Assembly (NCBI GenBank): GCA_034696485.1 | Contig: JAQIWT010000714.1 | Coordinates: 1-15,913, forward strand | DNA: 15,913 bases | Reading direction: 5' to 3' | Source of the DNA: Isohypsibius dastychi | Lineage: Eukaryota > Tardigrada > Eutardigrada > Parachela > Isohypsibiidae | Part shown: one piece after another, positions 1 through 9,285 of the stretch | Layout of the letters: each line of letters starts with the position of its first letter | Position numbering within the stretch: the stretch's first letter is position 1 | Notes under the pieces: generated by a model | Database searches by the model: none | Seen by the model: the letters and a program-made list of their open reading frames with translations, nothing else | Told to the model about the DNA's origin: nothing | Program-made: the position numbers and the translations under genes

Positions 1-614
1 GGTCTGTGGAAATTTGAGGGGTTCTCCATCACTGTCTGATGTTCATGTGAAGATTCACTAAGAAATTTTTCTACAAGAATAAAATATGCGTTTAAATTGT
101 CGATCGAAAAAATGCCATAAACAAGAATGAGAAGCTCACGAAGACTCCGACATAAGTGGGTGGACTTGATAATCTGGAAACAGATTATAAAAAATTCCTT
201 GAGTTTTTTCCAGGCATATTTGTCAGAATTAACATAAATGCATCGTTTTTTTTCTTTCATTTGGTTAGCTTACACGGAAGTCAGTCGTAACTCTAAATCT
301 ATTTTTTCGAACGTGTCTGCCATTGCCAAAAACTCTTTCCTTAATTTTTGAAAACTGCCACCTTTTACACCTTTGAACAGAAAATGAATTCGATTCTCAT
401 GTAGTTCTCTCTAACCTTTTCTGAGAATTATGTCACAATGTATTGAACCTTATCAAAAACGTTTAGCTTCTGGCGAAAATACGTTCGATTTACCCCCATG
501 TTGCGAATCTAAGGGGTTTCTTCGGTCAGAATATAATTGCTGTACAAACAACTTCACATTGCTGTTCAGATCATAAAATAATTGCCGGGTGTGATTTGGT
601 AATCACGATTATCA
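1..614. other. 5' flanking region, no supported gene
   Basis: AT-rich sequence with stops in all frames. An AATAAA lies at 78-83 on the plus strand. Upstream of it two plus frames run open from the window edge for 12 and 19 codons before stopping, at 37-39 and 59-61. The first bases could therefore be the tail of an upstream plus-strand gene, but the stretch is too short to claim. Confidence 0.3.
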
Positions 615-947
615 TCAAACTTTTTTCCGCCCAACTGGTTCGTCAATGAAATTCCGCCAAATGCCATTTTCACAGCGCGAGAATTTATTGCTGTTTTTAC
701 GATTTTTCTGGTTTGAATTTCCGCGATGATAAAATGTTTTATTTCCTAGGTTGCGCAGACTGCAGTTCTCCGACCATTCGCCACCGCAAAGCCTTAGGAC
801 ACCTGATGAGCGCGCGCTAAAAGTGGCCACTAAACCATCAAGGTCAAGCGCTGCATTAATTTCGTCAATTAGAAATTCAATCCGGCGTTTCGTTTTCTTT
901 TCCAACTGACATTTCATCTGGTTTACTTTATTTGGCCTGGATATCAT
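615..947 (-). CDS. Possible small protein, unknown family, divergent from KANK
   Basis: An open minus-strand frame. The track frame begins at 1052 inside antisense KANK exon 1. More plausible ATGs are at 945-947 (110 codons) and 915-917 (100 codons), ending in TGA at 615. The product is basic: a Lys/Arg-rich start, a helix-like acidic/hydrophobic stretch, then W-S-E-N-C-S-L-R-N-L-G, then an Asn/Lys-rich tail. I do not recognise the family. Codon choice looks coding-like, and a similar W-x-E-x-CSLRNLG peptide is encoded on the plus strand near 10617-10649 with mostly different codons. If real, it starts within about 90 bp of the KANK start, giving a divergent pair. No polyadenylation signal was found just below 615. 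A chance ORF is possible. Confidence 0.33.
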   Translation of the reverse strand: MISRPNKVNQMKCQLEKKTKRRIEFLIDEINAALDLDGLVATFSARSSGVLRLCGGEWSENCSLRNLGNKTFYHRGNSNQKNRKNSNKFSRCENGIWRNFIDEPVGRKKV

Positions 948-1002
948 TTTATTCGACGCTGCCGAGATTTGATTTCGGTTTATTTGGATTGTGTTGGAGG
1001 AA

Positions 1003-4000
1003 ATGCCGGACATGAGTGCGTTAGATGATATCTTAATGGAAATTGCGCACACGGATTATCAGAGCCCCAGAAGGTCTTTGCTGGAAGGATGTAACGGAAG
1101 TGCTGAAATCACACCCGACTGCAGAATGGATCATCTAAATAGCTACAGGTATACATCTTATTTCGGTTATTTCTAATCGACAAAAACGTAAAATTTCAAT
1201 TCTTTTTTCCCGGTAAATCAGCTTGATACCTAAAGATGTACGAATTAATTCTCTGCTTGTTTTGGTCTCTGGGATTGTATTTCCTCTATAATTTAGCAGT
1301 AATTTTCCATCTGATGAGATCGAGATCTGACGAAAGTAACCTTCTGAATAATGAGGTTATATTTGTTTTTCAAGGTTGGATTTCCAGCAACTAAATCGCA
1401 CCTTCCCGCGTCGTGTCACAAAGTCTTTCGATGTGAAGGCCATCGCTCCTCCAGATTTCAGTTCCGAAAACGTGGACGATGCAGCAAATGGCAACTTGGC
1501 CGTACCTTGCCCTTTTGGAACATATCTGGACTTGCATTTTGTCGAGTTCTGCAATAACCTCTCCTGGTCTAAGCGCGTTCCTGAGTCTATCAAGCGATTT
1601 CGACAAACTGCATCCAAACGGAAGAAGAAATGGCGTAAATCCATGGATCAGATGTTGTACGTTGATTTTAACCCGGTCAATCAGGCGAAAACAATGTCAG
1701 AAGTTGATTCCGTTGCGGACTCGAAATCTCTGTCAGAATCAACCGGAAGTGAGCCATCTCCGCTAAATGAGGCGCTAGATCATTTCGACGAAGCGCTGAA
1801 GAACCACTTTTCTGGAAGGAAGCAGACGAAGTTGGAAGTATGTCGGGAAGAGGAGGAAGCAGAGCGATTTGTTTACTCGCTATCTGAGAAACAACAGCTT
1901 CGAGAGTCGTTGTTTATGGTTCCCGATCCTAGATTGCCGAAGAAGTCGCCGGAAGTATTCAAGTGGCCCGAATCCCATCAGAATGGAAATTTAAAGAGAG
2001 ACAAAGATTTGATTGTAAGTCTGTAGTAACCAATGCCTGAGTACACTCGTCTTAATCCGATGTTAACTAGCGCAATTTGGTCACGCTTTTGACCCGGTGA
2101 AAGTTTGACCTTTTGAGAGTTACCAAATCTTCGGTAACCTTAAAAGTGCATGAGCATAATCCCGAAAATGTTTTTACTAATCTATTTGGTTCATCATATA
2201 AAGTTGAACTTCCCTTAAACAGGTGCCTCAAAAATAAGAGTTATCAATAAAGTTCACCTACAAACATCGTGACATTTCTTAATGGTGATTTTTTCCAGGA
2301 GGGTGAAATCGAGAGAGCGGAGAGTACATCGTCATCTTCTCCGTCATCAATCACCAACCGCATGGTTCCAGCAGAAGCCCTCGAGAGCATCCGTGAGAAG
2401 CTGGCAGCCGGGCTGGTGCATATGAAACACCTCCAAGATCAAGTCGACACAATCCCAGTTCTTCAAAACCAAATCAGCAATTTGCAAAAAGAGATATTCT
2501 TGCGAGATGAACAAGACAGCAACAGCATACCTCCTGAAAGTTCCACCTCATCGGATGCGGAAGCTGTCGCATTCATCCAGCTCTACGCACCTGAGCTGCT
2601 TGAAAAATATATCAAATGGATCGGAAAATCTGATTTTGAGCATCTCCTGATTAAATCAGAAATCCAAAATGGCAACACAACCACCGAAGAAAGAAAAGTA
2701 TTCTGCGATAAAGAGAGTCAGGTTCATGATTTCAAAGAAACTGTGGACGTCGGCATTGCGACCTCAAAACAGGAGGTTGTCTCCTTTGGAATCAACACCG
2801 AGCCGGCGATCTCCGTCGAGCTACCCGAATCCCATCACGAAGAAAAGACAATCGCCCAGAGAACTAAACCGAAGAAACCTAGAAAAGCAAACCACAAATT
2901 GTTTAACCGGAGGAAACAACAGATTCGCAAGAACCAATCAGAAGCGATCAACGGGAGGGCTGCATCGCATGGTGTGAATTCTGGTTGTCTGTTGAACTGG
3001 GGATAGCTGATTTGATTTCGATTTTTCAGAAACAGAAGAAATCGCTGTTAGGGAAGAAGAACTGGAAGAATTTGTTCTCATGGAATCTGTTCCAAAGTCT
3101 GCTGAGGAGGAGATCACCGACCAGCAAGAATTCATCCCGCCCCCAACGCAGTCTTCGAACAGTTTCTCGGAGAGGTAATAAAAAGCTGTATAGTCTTAAT
3201 TGTTTACTCCTCCGGAAGCGCCCAGATTATTTATCGTAATTTTTCTTGCTGATAGTATTCCAGAAAGCGGAATAGCGCCGTCTCTACAATCATCCGAAGA
3301 ACCGGTTCAGTCATATAACGCGGGCTCCATTTCGCCATCGCACTCAGGTGACGCAAACAGCTGCAGCAGTGATGATGTGGATGAAGGAAGCTATGACCTG
3401 CAACATGGTCACCTTTCGGACAAATGCTTCGACGAAAATCAAGAGCCGACTAAGCACGTCTACACAAACTACATTTGCCGGTGAGATATTTATTCCGACC
3501 CGACTTAGTGCACATCTTAATGGGAATATTTTTTGACAGTCAAACGTTGAACAAAGAGATGCTAGCTGCTTGCAAAGTCTTCAACGATTCCGTGCAGCGG
3601 GATGGCATATATAAAGCCAAAAGGTCACCAAAGAATGTGAGTTTTTTCTTTGTTTGGGGTAAGGAAATACTGTATACTTGAAAATTTACATTGCAGGCTT
3701 CGAGCTTGGCAATCATCCATCGAGAGTGGTTTCCTACAAGTAGCAGCGATACCATGGACGCTCAGTTAGTCAGTGACTACCTCGACGTATTCGAAGAAAC
3801 TTCCAGTTTACTTCTTCGATCGATCGTCAACATGACCGACGAAAACGTAAGTCTCTAGCCAAACAACTTGCAGAAACTGTTGTTTAACGACGTGATTCAT
3901 GTAGGGAAACACTCTGCTGCATTACGCTCTGTCGCGCAATAACTTTGATGTCGTGAGTTTGCTACTCGATTCCAAAGTGTGCGATGTCGATATTGTAAAT

Positions 4001-4734
4001 CGAGGTAGTTTCATTACTCATTCCTCATATCACAAAATACTGAATTTGCTTTGAAATCATTCAGCTGGTTACACTAGCGTTATGCTAGCGTCGCTGGGTG
4101 AGCTGACGAGCACGAGCCATTACGCGATCGCTGTCCGACTTTTTGGCTTAGGTGATATTAATCGCAAAGCTCAACAGGTAATCCATCCTAAATTCCAAAC
4201 ACTCATGATCTCATGCTGCTTTGCTTTTGGATTTCAGCATGGTCAAACAGCTCTGATGTTAGCAGTCAGCCATGGACGTTTGGACACAGTCAGAATGCTG
4301 CTGGAAGTTGGAGCGGATGTGAATATTCAGGATAGCGATGGGTCTACAGCGCTAATGTGTGCGAGCGAACATGGTCATACGGAGATTGTCAAAATGCTTT
4401 TGGAGCATCCGGATATTGACACTTCCTTAATCGATCAAGTAATTTATTTGCAAATTTTCGGCTGCTGAAATGTTTTGAATGTTTGATTTTCGCAGGATGG
4501 GATGGCTGCACTTTATGTTGCACTAGAAGCTGGAAATAAGGAAATTGCGGCACTGATCTACACGCGAACTAGTTCTACTACAAAGCTGAATGCCATGTCG
4601 GCTTCGATGTCGGAAAAGGTCGGTTGGTTCGTTATAGTAGCGAAGTGAACTAATTGTATGAGTTCTGTTAGGTGTCCAACGGGGAGAATCGGAGACCGAG
4701 TGGAAAGAACAAAATAAAAACAGCAACGATGTAG
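1003..4734 (+). CDS. KANK: KANK family protein (KN motif and ankyrin repeats), 12 exons
   Basis: Cortical scaffold of the KANK/VAB-19 family, known to bind talin through its KN motif and to act at adhesions and the actin cortex. Inferred exons: 1003-1148, 1375-2014, 2299-2971, 3030-3174, 3256-3480, 3540-3636, 3697-3846, 3905-4004, 4065-4177, 4238-4438, 4496-4618, 4672-4734. All introns are GT..AG, phases agree, and the sum is 891 codons plus stop. The KN motif [15 protein letters not shown] is near residues 93-107. A coiled coil near 285-335 contains [16 protein letters not shown], close to the family coiled coil. A low-complexity middle follows. Ankyrin repeats run from about 693 to 865, including [13 protein letters not shown] and [17 protein letters not shown] 1003 is the first in frame; a stop lies at 970-972. 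The last exon is the weakest: reading through its donor would stop at a TGA about 30 nt later. An AATAAA at 4713-4718 falls inside that exon. Intron sizes are 226 and 284, then 53-81 nt. Confidence 0.92.
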
Positions 4735-5068
4735 AGAGTTAACAATTCGATACCGTACTTCCTGTCTTTGTAGACTATTCAAAAACTGCCTTTTCGAAGT
4801 TGTATTTTTGTGTTGAGTGATAATGTGATGAGTCATAATTTAAAGAAAACTAATAATTTCTTATCGCTAACGCAGTATTGCCTCGTCAACGCTAGCTGCA
4901 CTGGTGTAAACTGTTTTGAGCCAGTAAATCTGCGAAAAATTCAGAACCGACATGAGCGTATCGTGCATTTAATTCTTCAAAAATCTGATTGACCAAGTAG
5001 TTCTTACTTCTTAGGTATACTGTTGGATTGACAATTGGTGGCCAGCAAGTGAAGCTGGTTTCAAGTCG
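4735..5068. other. Convergent intergenic region between KANK and RING genes
   Basis: Holds the 3' ends of two converging genes. On the minus strand an ATTAAA variant polyadenylation signal lies at 4968-4973, about 96 nt below the RING stop. A 60-codon plus ORF at 4810-4992 has no recognisable content. No other structure was seen. Confidence 0.5.
4968..4973 (-). terminator. Candidate polyadenylation signal (ATTAAA) for the RING gene
   Basis: ATTAAA on the minus strand, the commonest variant of AATAAA, placed about 96 nt past the RING stop codon. No AATAAA was found closer. This is a position and motif match only. Confidence 0.35.
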
Positions 5069-5794
5069 CTAGATACGTCCTGCTCGACAGTGAGGACAAC
5101 CGGCCAGTACTGATAACTGAAGCCACTGGGATATACAGGGGATGTGGAACACTTGGGCACATCTCCGACATTGAACGCTAGGTGGCGTATGATCAGTTGC
5201 GCTCAATATATCCATACAGACTAAACATTCGGCAGTCTGGATATCTGATGCGTTGGTCCGGCGGGCGGGGAACTCTTCATTTGGTAATGGTGGTGCAGCC
5301 CTAGCAACTTCTGGCATTCGTGCAATTTGTGCAGCTAGTATCTGATTGTCACGCTGAAGGTAAAGGCTCTCGGTGGCCAATCTGTTGCGCTCGAGTACCT
5401 GTTCTCTTGTGAACGGATAGGGGGTAATTCGCATGGGAGGATCCGTGTGTGGCGAGTTGGACAGTTCGTGGATTGAGAAAATGCGTCCTTCATCCAGTGA
5501 CTTGGAAAGTGCTTCGCGAAGATATGCGGCATTGAAGGCCCAGACTTTGGTTCGCCCATCTTGGAGAGTGACTTGCTTCCGGTTTGGTTGGTGATCGGTT
5601 ACTTTTAGACTAACCAAATTAAACACCCGACCGCGGCTAGCTGCGAATTGCTGGCTTCCCAGACTCAATCTCTTTTGGAACTGCATCCTGTCAGTGAAGC
5701 TATTCGAAAACAGTGATTTCACCAACTTACGATCTGACGACGAACGGTCATTGACCTGCATTCGAGAAGCGAGGCGCGTCTGGCCGATCGCCAT
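5069..5794 (-). CDS. RING-finger protein (C4HC3), probable E3 ubiquitin ligase
   Basis: Single-exon ORF of 241 residues from the ATG at 5792-5794. The frame is open upstream to about 5878, but only through non-ATG codons, and the ATG here is the first. The C-terminal 52 residues form a RING: C190-x2-C193-x15-C209-x2-C212-x4-H217-x2-C220-x12-C233-x2-C236, followed by R. The C4HC3 order with CRRC-x4-H-x2-C resembles the RINGs of Listerin and FANCL, so E2 binding and ubiquitin transfer are likely. The N-terminal half is basic. Residues around 65-115 (VTLQDGRTKVWAFNAAYL and a following DEGRIFSI) resemble an OB-fold strand pattern such as the RPA1 N-terminal fold; this is a weak inference. A helical linker precedes the RING. 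The orthologue is not identified. It converges with KANK and diverges from the gene at 6606. Confidence 0.83.
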   Translation of the reverse strand: MAIGQTRLASRMQVNDRSSSDRKLVKSLFSNSFTDRMQFQKRLSLGSQQFAASRGRVFNLVSLKVTDHQPNRKQVTLQDGRTKVWAFNAAYLREALSKSLDEGRIFSIHELSNSPHTDPPMRITPYPFTREQVLERNRLATESLYLQRDNQILAAQIARMPEVARAAPPLPNEEFPARRTNASDIQTAECLVCMDILSATDHTPPSVQCRRCAQVFHIPCISQWLQLSVLAGCPHCRAGRI

Positions 5795-6605
5795 CTTGCC
5801 CTCTCGCTCTCTTGAGTTGGGCCCGCCTTGCACACCACACACATCTCGCGTGGCCTGCCTGTCGATTGACCACTTCAGTCAGTTTCGGTTTGAGCATTTC
5901 CAAATGTTGTTCAACGCCATTTTCCTTTGGCCCTTGTCTGACTTGTCAAGGTTGTCGGTAACTAAGGTATCTGTGGAGAGAATCGGGAGGGTGGTCAAAT
6001 ACCGACAATAGCCGTAAGGCTTGATTTGTCGAGTACGCGTTTTTGTAGAAAATCAACGAATTACGTTGCAGGCTCAGCAGATAGCTCATTCGAATTCCCA
6101 TTGAAAAATAATAGCTTCCTACTGGTGGTTTGTTGAAATTTACATGCGTTCTTTTTAAAAACGGAAAAAATGCAAGGTCACCAGCAAAAAAATCATCAAA
6201 TTTGCTGCAAATAACATTTCTGCAATTCTCATTTGAATCGAACGGAACAGAATTCATCCTGACAGTTATGATGTTATCTACAATCGATTCAATCTTCAAA
6301 CATATCCACATGTAACTTTTTTTTTAATGAGGTTGGAAGTAGAGTTCCATTAGATTTCCAGTGGAGATTACTGGATTCCAAGGTCGCAGCAATGGAATTG
6401 CAATAATTCCACTCAGCAACATTAAGGGCCAAAGGAGGTACGCGACCTACGGGCGCGAGTTCGTAAGAAGTTTTTGACGTTCTCATTTACCACCGCAATC
6501 TGTCCCACCTCGATTCCTCCATGTAAGGAGAGGGATCCATCTGTGACGACGTGGATTTTGGACTCAACTGATCAGGACCGGAACCTGGAACGGGAAGCCA
6601 CCGAA
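5795..6605. other. Divergent intergenic/promoter region with possible 5' exon of the 6606 gene
   Basis: About 800 bp between two divergent starts, so it should contain both promoters. No TATA box was confidently placed. The last part may be transcribed: the frame of the 6606 gene is open back to 6426 without an ATG. A consensus donor at 6523 (GTAAGG) and an AG at 6574-6575 would give a 53-nt intron, the usual size here. Neither route yields a clear upstream ATG, so a 5' UTR exon is likeliest. Confidence 0.45.
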
Positions 6606-9284
6606 ATGTGCTCCAAAGACTCTTTTGACCACGCACGTCAGCGACTCTTGACGATGCAGGAGATTTCTGGTAAGTCGAACTGTTTATTTCCTATCACATG
6701 TCCAGAACGTCAATATTTTAAGATTCATCCGACGAAGAAACACGACCTGGGCGGAAGAAAGGTTAGTCTCTGATTTTACGTCTTATATCCGTTCTAACTA
6801 TTTGATCAGCAGGGAAACGGATCAAGCGTCTGAATGACGCTCAAGAATTTTCAAAGCGCTCTACTTCCGGTATGATGTCGATTCCTTCGAGATCCATCAT
6901 AAATAATGACTGGAATCTTTAGGTCAAGCGTTTCCTGTGGTCCAACTGTCTGATTTCGACGAAGAATCTTCCAAGCTGACTGCCAGCAGGAAAAGGTCAC
7001 AAGGTGCGTCAGTTTTGGATGAAAGTTTGCCCTCCATGTTGTTTCATACCTGGTTTTACAGGTTTTACACCAGAAAACGCGCAAACTTATGCAGCGTACG
7101 CAGAAAGGTCACACACGTTGAAATCTGGTATGGTATTTAAACGTAGAGGTTCAACCTTTACATTTACGGTTTACTTTATAAGGTGGGACTGATTGGCAAG
7201 AACCGGCCGCTAAAAGGTCACGGGCGTCAAAAACTGGTATGGTGTTTAAAAGTAGAGGTTCAACCTTTACATTTACGGTTTTATTCATAAGGTGGGACTG
7301 GTGGGCAAGAACCGGCCGCTAAAAGGTCACACACGTCAAAAACTGGTATGATTTTTGAAAGTAGAGGTTCAACCTTTATATTCACCGTTTTCTTCATAGG
7401 TGGGGCTGTTGGACAGGAGCCGCTCGATAAAAAGTCGCGGACGTCGAAAAATGGTGTGGTGTTTGAAAGTAGAGGTTCAACCTCTATATTCACGATATTT
7501 GATTTTTCAGAAGAGTCAAGCAAAGAACCAACACTAGCACAGAACAAGTCTCTTCCGGAACCTATTGGTACGATACTTCCAGGTTCAACATTCATTGTGA
7601 ATAGCGGTTTCACTATAGGATCGGAAACAAATGATATTCCATTCATGAGACTTATAAACTGTGGACACGGATCAGGCGGAAACCTCGTGACAGTTTTTGA
7701 GAATGAAGATCTGCTGAAACTTGAATCTTATCCACTTACGATTTTCGCTGAAACGAGATTCCCAGTTAAACCAGAGATTGTTGATGAGTGGACTGCACGA
7801 AACGGGAATGGCAAGTGGAAATTTATTCTATCGCCACGGGAAAACGTACCAGCCTCCGGGATACTTAGTGGGACAAAATCTAATCGAGGTGGATGCGGCG
7901 TGCTCTTGGATGAAAACATATTCGAGTTATCAGAGGTTCCTATCCTAGAGGACTTTGAGTTTTGCCAAATGATATCCTTACCGTTACTTCATGTCCAATC
8001 CGGTGAATTCATCCATCTTATCTGTGGCTATTATTTGGACAAAGCCTACTCCAACGCTACGTTATCAGCTGTGATCAATTTCATCACAAACCAATTTGAA
8101 CGATTCCCAGGTAATATATCAATATAAATTCTACTTCATTATTATATCTTCATTTTGCAGGATATTGCAGAATTATTGGCGGGTCATTCTATTTTCACAC
8201 GACTGCATATAGAACTGGGCTCACAGATGCAATGAATGCCATGCTGAAGCAATTCAATCTCCGGGAAAGAATTACTGAACCGACGTTCAAGGGTCATGCA
8301 GAGTCCCAATCGAGACCGGACTGTTTCCTTGTCGCTAACGGACCCGGTAATCTGGCGAACTTCATATGCTTTGCGAAATGCCACTGGATTCGAAAAGAAG
8401 ACGTGTCTCTACTGCTTGATCACGCCGATGTTCGGATCGATTATAATCCGTCCAAGATCAGCGACATGCCGGTCTCTGCAGGTGAATAAGCTTTCGTTAT
8501 TAATATTACTAATATGTTACCAATATATAACATGTTACGTTCCAGTTGACAAAAAGCCAAGAAAGAGCAATAATGGCTTCGCAGCCAGACATCGTAACGA
8601 CGATGAGATTCGTGCCATCCATACACGTGTCTTACAGGATAGGATGGGCAGTAAAGGCAATGAATCGCTATCACATTTCGACAAATGGTGCTGCACGATT
8701 TTCATATGTCCTCTTACTTGGACAACTGGATGCGCCTATTCAACTATGCGGTGGGAAAATGCAAGGAGACATGGGAGAGAAATCCATCTGTGCGAACCCG
8801 TTTCTGTGGATAAACTGGTTAGTACGAATATCAGATAGAGGTTCAACCTTCATTTACAACAACTGATTTTTAATAGGAATGGATCGGCCATCTACCAGGG
8901 AGATTTCAGGCAGAGGTTCTACGTATGGACGAAATGAAAGTTGCACCAAATGTCCCGATAACCAATGTTCGTCTGGTTTCACTGCCTAAATTCGGATTGT
9001 CAAAATCGAAAACCAAGTCAGGGCAATTCGACGCGGATCCGAAAGACTCGTGCATCATGGCTAGAGCCAAAAAAGAGTTGAAGATAGCTCAAGATTCGAT
9101 GAAACAGGCAGAAAAGAATATCGACTTGGAGATTCAAAAACGCAATGATCAGTTCAAGACCGTCCTCAAAGAACAAGGATACATTGCGATGTTAGATCAA
9201 AAGAATGGTGGACTATGTAGGTTTTTCAAAAATATTGATCATAATGCGGTTTGTTTGTTCGTGGCAGTGAGTGAGTGGGACTAA
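6606..9284 (+). CDS. Unknown basic protein with exon-encoded K/R-S/T repeats and C-terminal coiled coil, about 13 exons
   Basis: I do not recognise the family. Inferred exons: 6606-6669, 6723-6761, 6813-6869, 6923-7003, 7062-7127, 7183-7236, 7292-7345, 7400-7453, 7511-8110, 8161-8481, 8546-8817, 8877-9216, 9268-9284; 672 codons plus stop. The first ten introns are all phase 1. Residues 1-156 are acidic/basic and repetitive. Three consecutive 18-residue repeats (about 103-156, pattern GGTGGQEPAAKRSHTSKT) are each encoded by one 54-nt exon; the KRS clusters could be nuclear localisation signals. Residues 157-463 look globular. About 615-660 is a Lys/Glu-rich coiled coil. The reading frame of 8546-8817 rests on phase alone, because an alternative frame is also open. 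The last 51-nt intron is in frame without stops, so retention would keep the same end. The N-terminus is uncertain, since the frame is open back to 6426. An AATAAA follows 65 nt after the stop. Confidence 0.75.
7101..7510 (+). repeat. Tandem exon-intron array, period about 109 bp
   Basis: Four units, the first partial. Each joins the end of an exon (AAAAGGTCACACACGTCAAA pattern) to an intron beginning GTATG or GTGTG, with core AGAGGTTCAACCT and ending ATAAG, ATAG or TTTCAG. Intron spans: 7128-7182, 7237-7291, 7346-7399, 7454-7510 (55, 55, 54, 57 nt). Full exons are 54 nt each at 7183, 7292 and 7400. By eye, the first two full exons differ at about 5 of 54 positions and the first two introns at about 5 of 55, so exon and intron parts have diverged equally. 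The third intron differs from the second at about 8 positions. The array sits wholly inside the 6606-9284 gene and keeps phase. Confidence 0.9.
7568..7604 (+). repeat. Intron-like relic inside coding exon (possible exonised copy)
   Basis: Starts GTACGATA, contains AGGTTCAACATTCATT and ends AATAG. The downstream intron at 8818-8876 has GTACGA, AGGTTCAACCTTCATT and AATAG in the same order. The stretch sits at a phase-1 position and is read through as part of the large exon. Splicing it out would be only 37 nt and would meet a TAG about 10 nt later, so it is probably coding now. Its translated GSTFI also appears when the array intron at 7346-7399 is read in frame. Confidence 0.5.
8818..8876 (+). 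repeat. Downstream intron sharing the array intron core
   Basis: This 59-nt GT..AG intron contains AGAGGTTCAACCTT followed by CATTTAC. Array introns read AGAGGTTCAACCTT-TA-CATTTAC, so 21 bases match with a 2-nt gap. The flanking exons show no similarity to the array exons, so only intron sequence is shared. Confidence 0.6.
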
Positions 9285-9285
9285 T

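Noticed and set aside
1357-1644. Minus-strand ORFs at 1357-1644 and 1391-1606
   Set aside because: Antisense shadows of KANK exon 2, whose KN motif fixes the coding strand.
2669-2977. 102-codon plus ORF
   Set aside because: Out-of-frame shadow of KANK exon 3.
5842-5842. Upstream GTG start for the RING protein
   Set aside because: Non-ATG start; the in-frame ATG at 5794 is the first, and the extra residues look like untranslated sequence.
5694-6011. 105-codon plus ORF over the RING gene start
   Set aside because: Antisense to the RING coding frame, with no domain content and an AT-rich end.
5946-6311. 121-codon minus ORF upstream of the RING gene
   Set aside because: Low-complexity, biased composition, no recognisable motif, no clear start context. 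Most likely chance in the intergenic region.
7145-7158. GGTTCAACC resembling a tRNA T-arm
   Set aside because: No acceptor, D or anticodon arms can be built around any of the copies; they lie within introns.
7101-7510. Regular repeats resembling a CRISPR array
   Set aside because: Repeat and spacer parts are both conserved, units end in GT..AG sites and keep coding phase, and the genome is animal.
7568-7604. Treating this stretch as a live 37-nt intron
   Set aside because: It is shorter than every other intron here, and removing it shifts the frame into a TAG about 10 nt later.
7281-7646. 121-codon minus ORF across the exon-intron array
   Set aside because: Reverse-strand reading of the repeats; repeat periodicity keeps it open.
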